This document shows, one piece after another, positions 6,731 through 12,125 of a stretch of 12,125 bases of DNA (positions within the stretch are counted from its first letter, which is position 1; every line of letters starts with the position of its first letter). The position numbers and the translations under genes were made by a program. The notes beneath the pieces are model-generated. The model did not search any database and was not told the DNA's origin. It saw only the letters and a list, made by a program, of their open reading frames with translations. The stretch is from an uncultured Ruminococcus sp. (GTDB lineage Bacteria > Bacillota > Clostridia > Oscillospirales > Ruminococcaceae), in assembly GCA_905199285.1 (NCBI GenBank), contig CAJKFZ010000068.1, positions 1-12,125 on the forward strand. The letters are read 5' to 3'.

Positions 6731-6738
6731 CCGTGTAA
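6600..6738 (+). other. Frameshift site and true integrase tail in the -1 frame
   Basis: A run of seven A's (6600-6606) followed by T gives the in-frame heptamer A AAA AAT (6601-6607), a plausible -1 slippery site. After it, the -1 frame reads a coherent tail, KKSASTKSTDTKSASDK then KPAPKKRGRKKK and ending in TSQTVAV, with a stop at 6736-6738. The KRGRKKK core is AT-hook-like. The zero frame at the same place has no such character. A product with the shift would have 464 residues. Loss of one A from A8, an assembly error in the homopolymer, or real -1 recoding would each explain it. Confidence 0.75.
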
Positions 6739-6798
6739 TTATATAATATAATGTGACAATGCCGAGGACGAAATAGAAAGTTTGAAAAAAGAGCGATT

Positions 6799-6834
6799 TT
6801 GGTAGAAAATTTGGTAGAAATTTCTGGTAGAAGT
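6799..6834 (+). repeat. Three direct repeats, probable integrase arm-type sites
   Basis: TTGGTAGAAA occurs at 6799-6808 and 6811-6820, and CTGGTAGAAG at 6825-6834, starting 12 and 14 bases apart. Short, evenly spaced direct repeats just downstream of int are typical of arm sites bound by the N-terminal domain of a tyrosine integrase. The position, 60-100 bases after the int stop, supports an attachment region at 6739-6942; the crossover core itself was not identified. Confidence 0.55.
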
Positions 6835-6869
6835 CAATTATATGATTTTGAAAGAGTTTCAGAAAGTCC

Positions 6870-6942
6870 CATAAAATCAAAGAAAAAAGTACATCAAATG
6901 AAAAACTTCATATAATGTGCTGGACATTTCTTTGATTTTATG
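6870..6942. repeat. 16-bp perfect inverted repeat with nested dyads
   Basis: CATAAAATCAAAGAAA (6870-6885) is the exact reverse complement of 6927-6942. Between the arms lie a further pair ACAT / ATGT (6891-6894, 6915-6918) and a 5-bp hairpin ATGAA / TTCAT (6898-6902, 6907-6911), so the whole 73 bases could fold as one long hairpin. The right arm contains the stop codon of the minus-strand gene. It may act as a two-way terminator between converging transcripts, or be part of the attachment site or a small mobile end. Confidence 0.7.
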
Positions 6943-7576
6943 CTATACTATTACCATAACAGGTCACTGTATCGTATATGGACTGGGAGAATTGGACTCC
7001 CGTGTCTGCGAGCATACCTGTTTTTTCTATATTCAAAGATAAAATTTCAGATTTATGCTCTGCAATATATTTTGATTGATTCTTTTTACCGTATAGTGTC
7101 GAGATGTTGCTTATTTTTCCATTTTGTCTATCAAGAGCAATGGGAACGAATAAATTTTCACCGTTTTTATTTACCATATCAGTAATAAGAATAACAGAAT
7201 TTTTGTTGCGTTAGTTACCTTTCAAAATCATAATAGGATTTCTAATTTCATCTGATAATTTGTAAAGTTCTTCTTTTGAAATATTGTGACCTTCTGTATG
7301 ACCAGTGTTACCTGATTTATTAGCAGAAACAGCATTTTCTAAGTCCTTTTGATTTAAGACCACCTTTTTAGCAGTTGAATTAAGTAATTTGAGGACATTA
7401 GGCGTACTGCACACGTTAATAACTTCATGTGAAGGCATTGCACCGCTAAAATATTTATCAAGTTGTTTTCTGAAAACAGCATTCTCGCTTTTATTCTGCT
7501 GAATCTTAGCCGACATTTTCAGAATATCATTTTCATCTACCGTAATGGTAGATTTTTCTTTGTAATCAGTCTGCAT
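6938..7576 (-). pseudogene. MuF-C/PBECR-like domain protein interrupted by a TAA
   Basis: The minus-strand frame begins at ATG 7576 with AAAGGA about seven bases upstream, 18 bases after the preceding gene. It runs 121 codons to a TAA (7213-7211), then continues in the same frame for 90 codons to 6938. The sequence on both sides reads as one domain: FRKQLDKYFSGAMPSHEVI, STPNVLKLL, GHNISKEELYKL, IRNPIMIL, then after the stop SVILITD, VPIALDRQNGKISNISTLYGK and ADTGVQFS. This resembles the C-terminal domains of large mobile-element proteins (phage MuF-C / Barnase-EndoU-colicin-like, PBECR), here as a stand-alone gene of about 212 residues. The family match is from memory and moderate. Either it is a recent nonsense pseudogene, or the first 121 residues are made as a short form. 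No second ribosome binding site is clear before ATG 7177. Confidence 0.65.
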
Positions 7577-7594
7577 ATTGTTGTCCTTTCAGCA

Positions 7595-9244
7595 TTAAAG
7601 CGAGGTTTCCTGTGATTTCTTGGGTTCGTTCCTGTCGAGCTGACTGTTGTTCTTTTCAGCAATTTCAGTGAATTCCTTTTGCGCCGCACGGGAAAATGCG
7701 ACAGGTACTGCTCTGGATTCCGGCTTTTTTCTCTCAGAAATGTCTTTTATTTCAGCAGTTTCATGAGTGGTTTGCTCAGAACGAGGGATATCAGCCGACT
7801 GCGGAGTAAGCTCCAGCGTATCGGAAAGTATTTCTTTAAGCTCGCTCTTTGGCATATCGGAGTTGTTTATGTACATAGCGGCGGCGATCTCCTTTAATTC
7901 CTCCGGCAGTGCCATTACCTGTGCTACGGAAATATCGAGTGTTTCAGCAACCTTTGGCAGAATGTTCTCGTATTCAGACTGCTCTTGCGAATGCTCCGGA
8001 GGAGCTTCGGCTTTTATTTCCTGAACTTCTTCGGTCGGAAAATTATTTATAACGCCGTCAATCATGTTTGCATTCTGCTCAACGCTCATTTCTGCATTTT
8101 TAAGGGGATTTTCAAAGGTTATCATTTCAACCTTGTCTGCAATATATCCGGCGTTGTCAAGAGCAACAGTGTCGATAACGGAACTTATAGAGCCTGTTTT
8201 TGCGGTCAATGCGTTGTCAAGAGCGTTTCCGCTGTTTTCAATAAGACCGTTTACAAGGTCCGGAGTCTGCTTGCCGAATTCGTTATTTTTAATGCTGATA
8301 TAGTCAAGCTGAGCATTCTGAAGCTTGTCCAGTTTGCCGTTCAGTTTAACGATCTTAGCGTTGATCTCCGTCTTTTTCACTGCGCTGTCCGTAAGCGAAT
8401 ACTCGTTGTTTAAAGCCTGTAATTTATCCACGCAGCGTTCAAGTTTCCCGGCAGTTCTTTTCTGCGAATCGCCGTTAAGATTGATCAACGATGACATAAA
8501 ATGCTCGTGACGTTCGGCACGGTCGGAGAAACCGAAGCTCTTTACAAAATCGCTGAGATGTGTGTATCTGTCAATTTTGTCCTGAGATTTTTCAATTTTC
8601 CGTGTCTGAGCATCAATGGCTGCTTTATGCTTTGCGATTTTTTCCTTACGTATGGGGATTCTATTTTCATTGATATCGGATATTCTCCGTTCATTGCTCT
8701 CGATTTTAGCTTCAATAAGACGCTTTATTCCGGGAATAGAGCTGCTTTTAGACAAAGCTTTCATGAAATCGGTAACGTTGCGCAGTCTCTGACTGCGGTC
8801 TTTCAATCGAGCTATCTTATTTTCGTTTTTGCTGATTTTTAGCGAATGGGACTGCACTTTTTCCTGAGCATTATTGATTTTTGATTCCTGATGTGCAGTC
8901 AGAGTTTCCATAAGCGGAATAAGCTTTTCACGTTCAGCAGGGATATCCTTAGATGGTTCAGGAACAGGAGCAGATTCGGCTTTTACTTCTTTTTTCGGAA
9001 TTTCTTCCGGATTCTTTGGAATATCAACTGCTTTAGGCGGAGTGAGTTCCGCTGCAATACTGTTGATCTTATCGAGATCGTTTCTGTTGAATTGCAGCGA
9101 GATCTTTTTTTCGTCATATCATGCGTAGAACAGAATATTCTCTTTATTGAGACGTTCGATAAGCTCGTTGGCTTTTTCAGTTTCGATAGTGGTGTACGCT
9201 TTATTTTCGATGGTTTTTACATCTGTATTTCCGAATGAATTCAT
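7595..9244 (-). pseudogene. Coiled-coil DUF4316-like protein interrupted by a TGA
   Basis: The real start is ATG 9244 with AGGAGG upstream, overlapping the preceding stop (ATGA). After 41 codons a TGA (9121-9119) interrupts the frame at FYA-stop-YDEKKISL, and the same frame stays open to 7595, 549 codons in all. The part after the stop starts with IPFY/YDEKK-like strand sequence. A Pro/Glu-rich linker follows, then long Lys/Glu/Asn-rich coiled coils (from about residue 112 to 310), then ENPLKNAEMSVEQNANMIDG (about 378-397), a signature I associate with DUF4316/YodL proteins of conjugative elements. A 43-residue repeat shared with the upstream gene sits at about 434-478. An internal ATG at 8911 gives a 438-residue frame but has no good ribosome binding site. 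TGA could come from TGG or CGA by one change. Function is unknown. Confidence 0.7.
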
Positions 9245-9759
9245 TTTGTACCTCCTGATTCTGCAAGAACTGCGGTCATTTCCCTGATAACTGCGCTGTC
9301 GCTCTCGATGCCGTGCATCATATCGTAAGCTCCGCAGAGCTGAGCGAGAGTTTCGTAATCATATTTTTCTTCAAGCTGCGAAGCGGTCGTATCGAGCAGC
9401 TTTGCGGCTTCGTTAAGACTTGAGATCTGTATACACTTTTGTATGATGTGATACATTTCAGTGTAGTCGCTATTGTTTTCGTACTGAATAAGTATTTCCG
9501 ATCTTGCGCTTTGTGGAAGATTTTTCAGTGTGTCGGGATTGAGACTGAAACGTTCAGCCAAGTCTGATAAAATAGAATTGGTAACATGATGAACATACAA
9601 GCGTTTAAGTTCCGCTGAAATTTCATCTGCATCAAGTATTCCGGAATTCACGATATATGCGGATTCTAGTTCGTTTTGTGCTTCTTCCGGGAGCGAGTTG
9701 AATTCGTCCTCCGAAATTCCGATCAGCATTGTGATCGAGGTTAAAGTGTTTTCTTGCAT
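9241..9759 (-). CDS. Small helical-repeat protein of a mobile-element operon
   Basis: This 172-residue acidic, all-helical protein is not one I can name. It contains two clear copies of a repeat at about 11-54 and 69-110, of the form x-IS/LN-x4-LP-x10-Y-x2-NS, and a weaker third at about 119-165. The same repeat recurs near the end of the next protein in the operon. There is no signal peptide or membrane segment. The start at 9759 follows AAAAAGGAG. Its stop overlaps the next start (ATGA), so translation is coupled. The upstream region carries two copies of the GTGTCA-N3-TGACAC palindrome, the nearer one only about 25 bases from the ATG, so expression is probably controlled there. The repeat may be a protein-interaction module; this is an inference. 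Confidence 0.75.
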   Translation of the reverse strand: MQENTLTSITMLIGISEDEFNSLPEEAQNELESAYIVNSGILDADEISAELKRLYVHHVTNSILSDLAERFSLNPDTLKNLPQSARSEILIQYENNSDYTEMYHIIQKCIQISSLNEAAKLLDTTASQLEEKYDYETLAQLCGAYDMMHGIESDSAVIREMTAVLAESGGTK

Positions 9760-9784
9760 AATGGGTTCTCCTTTTTATTTATTT

Positions 9785-9799
9785 GTGTCATGGTGACAC
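9785..9799. promoter_or_regulatory. Palindromic operator copy 1
   Basis: GTGTCA-TGG-TGACAC is a perfect 6-bp dyad with a 3-base centre, extended to 7 bp by flanking T and A (9784-9800). It lies in the 5' leader of the minus-strand operon, about 25 bases before its first ATG. On the + strand it is followed by TTTTTT, so it could also stop transcription from the left. Two more copies of the same motif are at 9828 and 10548. Confidence 0.75.
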
Positions 9800-9827
9800 A
9801 TTTTTTATTTTGGGTATTGAAATAAAA

Positions 9828-9842
9828 GTGTTACTGTTACAC
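9828..9842. promoter_or_regulatory. Palindromic operator copy 2
   Basis: GTGTTA-CTG-TTACAC is the same motif with one broken pair. Its centre is 43 bases from copy 1 (about four helical turns), and it ends 22 bases before the -35 box of the toxin-antitoxin promoter. The even spacing fits a protein binding both sites on one face of the DNA, but no binding data can be read from sequence. Confidence 0.6.
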
Positions 9843-9863
9843 ACTTATTTTTAGAAATATGTA

Positions 9864-9892
9864 TTGACATTGCACATCAAATGTGATACAAT
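9864..9892 (+). promoter_or_regulatory. Toxin-antitoxin promoter with built-in operator
   Basis: A consensus TTGACA (9864-9869), a 17-base spacer and TACAAT (9887-9892) form a strong promoter about 30 bases before the antitoxin gene. The spacer holds a perfect dyad CACAT-CAA-ATGTG (9873-9885). A repressor bound there would block polymerase directly, which is how RelB/DinJ antitoxins usually control their own operons. Confidence 0.8.
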
Positions 9893-9928
9893 AAACTTGA
9901 AAATAACTTTGAAGGAACGGTGATCAAT

Positions 9929-10228
9929 ATGGCTAAAAATGATACCATTCATATTCGTGTAAATGAAGAAGTGAAAAGTAATGCTGAGCAAACGCTTTCG
10001 ATGCTTGGACTTACTATATCAGAAGCAGTCAATATGCTTCTTTGTCAGATTAATCTTATCGGGGGCTTGCCTTTTCAAGTTATACTTCCTGCGCCTGAAC
10101 ATTTAATTGTGCATAGCAGAGAAGAAGCTGCCAAGAAGCTTAATGAAGCTGAAAAAGATATAGCGAACGGATATGTTTCATCTGCTGACGAGGTTTTTGA
10201 TAGACTGAGGAAAAAATATGACTTTTAA
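9929..10228 (+). CDS. RelB/DinJ-family antitoxin
   Basis: This 99-residue protein opens with a ribbon-helix-helix domain, DTIHIRVNEEVKSNAEQTL then LGLTISEAVNMLLCQI and the family hallmark GGLPFQV at about 46-52. The C-terminal half (about 60-99), charged and helical, should wrap the toxin. Antitoxins of this family dimerise, bind operator dyads and neutralise the toxin until degraded. ATG 9929 is chosen over GTG 9920 because the GTG sits only a few bases after AAGGAA, while ATG has GGTGATC, complementary to the 16S 3' end, at close range. It overlaps the toxin gene by 11 bases. Likely targets of its RHH domain are the dyad in its promoter and perhaps the GTGTCA palindromes. Confidence 0.88.
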   Translation: MAKNDTIHIRVNEEVKSNAEQTLSMLGLTISEAVNMLLCQINLIGGLPFQVILPAPEHLIVHSREEAAKKLNEAEKDIANGYVSSADEVFDRLRKKYDF

Positions 10229-10529
10229 AACTATAATCACAAGAAAATTTGAAAACGATCTTGATAGCGTGATTTCATATATTTCAATAAAACTATCCAA
10301 TTCTATTGCTGCAAAAAACTTGTTAAATAAGATCGAAGAAGCTATAAAGATCTTATCTGATTCACCGTTGGTTTTTCTGATTTATCATAATTCATTGATT
10401 AAAGAAAAAGAATATCGTTTTCTTACTGTTGGAAATTATAAAATCTTTTATCGCATTGATGAAGCTGCTAAAACGGTTTATGTTGCACGTTTTTTATACT
10501 CTGGACAGAATATAGAAAAAATACTTTGA
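10218..10529 (+). CDS. RelE/ParE-family toxin
   Basis: This 103-residue protein has the RelE/ParE fold pattern: an N-terminal strand (FKTIITRKF), two helices, and the C-terminal strands EYRFLTVGNYKIFYRID and KTVYVARFLYSGQNI. RelE members cut mRNA on the ribosome and ParE members poison gyrase. The ending with YSGQNIE and the YRFLTVGNYKIFYRI signature fit the broad family, but the target cannot be decided from sequence. Length is normal and no lesion is visible, so the pair is probably functional. It starts inside the antitoxin gene and is followed 13 bases later by the hairpin at 10543. Confidence 0.86.
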   Translation: MTFKTIITRKFENDLDSVISYISIKLSNSIAAKNLLNKIEEAIKILSDSPLVFLIYHNSLIKEKEYRFLTVGNYKIFYRIDEAAKTVYVARFLYSGQNIEKIL

Positions 10530-10542
10530 ATTATATCCTTTT

Positions 10543-10567
10543 AAAGTGTGTCACAGTGACACACTTT
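10543..10567. terminator. Palindrome copy 3, doubling as two-way terminator
   Basis: A perfect 11-bp stem AAAGTGTGTCA / TGACACACTTT (10543-10553 and 10557-10567) with a CAG loop is followed by TAA on the + strand and has A-runs upstream. It can terminate the toxin-antitoxin transcript. The stem contains GTGTCA-CAG-TGACAC (10548-10562), the same 15-base motif found twice before the operon, so it may also be a protein-binding site. Confidence 0.75.
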
Positions 10568-10779
10568 TAATCTCTCCAGTCTGAAAAACATTCAAGATAG
10601 TGTTCGCATTCATCGCACATACACTCGACATATTTATTTAAGCCGTTCCCTTTGCACTTTTCTCCGTTTGGCGAAGGTGTGAGCTGATTAATATTTGACC
10701 TTTTCTCAGCAATTATAGATGTTTGGCATAAAATCATCACTATTATTAATGCAATCGATTCGGTTATAAGAGAAAGCAT
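10567..10779 (-). CDS. Small Cys-rich protein with N-terminal hydrophobic helix
   Basis: This 70-residue frame starts with a hydrophobic stretch (about 4-20, LITESIALIIVMILC) that could be a membrane anchor. It ends in a Cys-rich motif, KCKGNG then VECMCDECEHYLECF, giving C-x-C-x2-C-x5-C plus one upstream Cys, suited to binding zinc. I do not know the family. No good ribosome binding site precedes ATG 10779. The stop lies at the edge of the 10543-10567 hairpin, which could terminate it. The ordered Cys pattern is the main reason to believe it is real. Confidence 0.45.
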   Translation of the reverse strand: MLSLITESIALIIVMILCQTSIIAEKRSNINQLTPSPNGEKCKGNGLNKYVECMCDECEHYLECFSDWRD

Positions 10780-10877
10780 ATAGTTCTGAAAATAAAATTT
10801 ATAATTATGATCAGAAAGATGATAATTATACCAAATTTTTCCCAGTTGGTTTTAAATGGCATATATCTAATCTTTTC

Positions 10878-10906
10878 TTTACTTTATCACTCTGTTATGA
10901 TATAAT
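10878..10906 (+). promoter_or_regulatory. Weak candidate promoter
   Basis: TTTACT (10878-10883), 17 bases and a perfect TATAAT (10901-10906). It points towards the S24 repressor remnant about 280 bases downstream, but it lies within a stretch that also reads as decayed coding sequence on the other strand and in AT-rich DNA, so chance is a real possibility. Confidence 0.3.
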
Positions 10907-11152
10907 GAAGTTGTTTTACAAGCTCATCTTGCAGCTTTGCATTTTGAAACATACAGATATTGAGGATAATGTCATACAGTAATCTTCCCATATATCAAAT
11001 ATATCAATAACTAAGTTCTCATTGGTAGATTTTAGATTGGCACATCCATAAATGTTAGTCTGTTTACTTTTAAAGTTTCTTGTTATAGAATTATCATAAG
11101 GCTTTTTGCGCCCTGAGATATTATCATCAATAATATTATAAATAGAATTTTT
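10887..11152 (-). pseudogene. Possible decayed coding remnant on the minus strand
   Basis: Two overlapping minus-strand frames look protein-like and seem to join by a frameshift near 10990. The first (11152 to about 10985, no ATG start) reads GRKKPYDNSITRNFKSKQTN then ANLKSTNENLVIDIFDIW. The second (10991-10887) reads MGRLLYDIILN then MFQNAKLQDELVKQLHYI. I do not recognise the family. Neither has a ribosome binding site. The rest of the gap 10780-11190 is AT-rich without other visible features. Confidence 0.35.
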
Positions 11153-11190
11153 CTAATTTCGTTAATTACAACAAAGGAGATGCTTGTGTT

Positions 11191-11928
11191 TTGGATATTT
11201 TAGATAGAATTTCGATGTTATTAGGTAGTAAGTAACAACGAGAGTTAACTAACTTTCTTGGTTTGAAAAGTGTAGCTTTTTCAGAGTGGAAGTCAGGTAA
11301 AAGTAAGTCATATAGAAAATATCTAATTGAAATTGCAGATTTCTTCAATGTTTCGTTGGACTATTTAGTTTATGGCAAAGAAAAAAACTCATCAAAGGTT
11401 GAGTTGACCGCTGATGAGCAAGAACTACTTGATATTTATAAAAAGTTGTCTCCCATGAGCAAAGGCAGAATCAAAGAACGAGCTGAAATGTTGGCGGAGT
11501 TTGAAACTCATACTGAGCCAGTTGTTGAAGAAGAAATAGAGGAGCAGGAGACTATATTTATTGAATTTGACACCCTCAAAGCTTCCGCTGGAACAGGTGA
11601 GCAGTTGATCGACGATCCGGAACAAGATTTTATTGAAGTTGTAAAAACGACATAACACTTCAAGCAAAATTTGCTATTCAGATACACGGTGACAGTATGG
11701 AACCTGAATACGCTAATGGCGATATTGTCCTTGTAAAGGCTTAGCCGCAGATAAATATTGGACATAGGCATTTTCACTGTTAATAATATAGGCTACATAA
11801 AAAAGCTTGTAACTGACAGGCTTATTTCCATCAATCCTGAATATGATGACATCTATTTTGAAGAAGGGCAGGACATTAGATGCAAAGGACTTGTTATCGG
11901 TACTCTTGAGGACGATGATTTTGTCTAA
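11191..11928 (+). pseudogene. S24 (LexA/CI-like) repressor, multiply broken
   Basis: A TTG start (11191) with AAAGGAG 11 bases upstream opens an XRE helix-turn-helix: LDILDRISMLLGSK, a TAA at 11233-11235, then QRELTNFLGLKSVAFSEWK and IADFFNVSLDYLVYGKE. An acidic linker leads to KASAGTGEQL (about 11578), the Ala-Gly self-cleavage region. A one-base deletion near 11650-11658 shifts the frame to FAIQIHGDSMEPEYANGD (catalytic Ser in GDSM). A TAG follows at 11742-11744, then another shift near 11760 restores the first frame through IGIFTVNNIGYIKKLV (catalytic Lys) to the stop at 11928. An intact gene would encode about 245 residues, a SOS-cleavable prophage-type repressor. With four lesions no full protein can be made; the frame from 11263 could at most give a fragment. 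Confidence 0.88.
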
Positions 11929-12125
11929 TAATTATATACTATTTGTATAAAAACTATCCTACGAACTGGTTCGCAGCCCATACGTTTTTAGTTCGCTGGC
12001 TCTTTATGATGGTTTTCACTGCAAATTTTATGAAGATTGTTTAAAATTCAGAAGAGCTATTTAAATGATCAAATTACGATATATAGGTTTTTTGCAAAAT
12101 TCTTTAAACAGTAGATAGTCTATTT
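11929..12125. other. Gene-free right edge
   Basis: About 200 AT-rich bases follow the repressor remnant. I see only a short CGAAC/GTTCG dyad near 11973 and a partly matching AGTTCGCTGGC further on. There is no gene, promoter or terminator that I can support. The window ends before any following gene begins. Confidence 0.5.

Noticed and set aside
6740..6942. Possible CRISPR-like array because of the repeated TGGTAGAA units.
   Set aside because: The units are only 10 bases long, 12-14 bases apart and three in number, with no unique spacers or cas genes.
6975..7020. Sequence resembling the 3' part of a tRNA on the minus strand (GGGAG, 7-base loop, CTCCC), tempting as an integrase attachment site.
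   Set aside because: The T-loop lacks the conserved second T, no anticodon arm or acceptor partner is present, and the bases read as ADTGVQFSQS in the frame of the MuF-C-like gene, which explains them better.
7679..9238. Several + strand frames of 60-140 codons opposite the minus-strand operon.
   Set aside because: They are Phe/Ser/Cys-rich mirror frames of the coiled-coil gene, without ribosome binding sites or recognisable domains.
6938..9759. Programmed use of TGA or TAA as amino acids as an explanation for both internal stops.
   Set aside because: Other genes here use TGA and TAA as normal stops, two different codons are involved, and no recoding signal was seen, so simple mutation is preferred; the question is kept open as a finding.

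Overview
The window looks like a low-to-moderate GC Gram-positive gut or rumen anaerobe of the Ruminococcus/Oscillospiraceae type. The grounds are strong AGGAGG-type ribosome binding sites, TTGACA/TATAAT promoters with 17-base spacers, and gene families that I associate with clostridial mobile elements. The genus is an inference from style, not from a marker gene. No rRNA, tRNA, CRISPR array or complete IS element was recognised. The region is accessory DNA in which several mobile elements have accumulated and partly decayed.

Left block (84-2407, + strand). An intact, tightly packed three-gene operon has its own extended -10 promoter and terminator. It encodes a YjbR-like protein fused to an EVE/PUA-like domain, a DEDDh 3'-5' exonuclease, and a DUF5131 (phage Gp37/Gp68) protein with an N-terminal Cys motif and a C-terminal cluster of six cysteines. 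The combination suggests recognition, trimming and chemical handling of nucleic acid. It is the best candidate here for an uncharacterised functional unit.

Integrase block (about 2476-6942, mostly + strand). A long structured leader precedes a translationally coupled pair, an HTH regulator and a sigma-70 region-4-like protein. After these come an N-terminally truncated AntA/KilAC antirepressor, a hairpin, an excisionase-like HTH protein and a tyrosine integrase with all six catalytic residues. The integrase's natural Lys-rich tail lies in the -1 frame after a run of seven A's. Downstream are three direct repeats and a 16-bp perfect inverted repeat, which make a plausible attachment region.

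Minus-strand block (9759 down to 6938). This is a three-gene operon typical of conjugative-element cargo: a small helical-repeat protein, a coiled-coil DUF4316-like protein and a MuF-C/PBECR-like domain protein. The second and third genes are each interrupted by one in-frame stop codon (TGA and TAA), with the reading frame preserved on both sides. The first two proteins share a roughly 43-residue repeat.

Right block (9785-12125). A RelB/DinJ-RelE/ParE toxin-antitoxin operon is bracketed by copies of the palindrome GTGTCA-N3-TGACAC. Beyond it lie a small Cys-rich ORF, a decayed minus-strand coding remnant, and a wrecked S24 (LexA/CI-like) repressor gene carrying two nonsense codons and two frameshifts. 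The last 200 bases show nothing recognisable.
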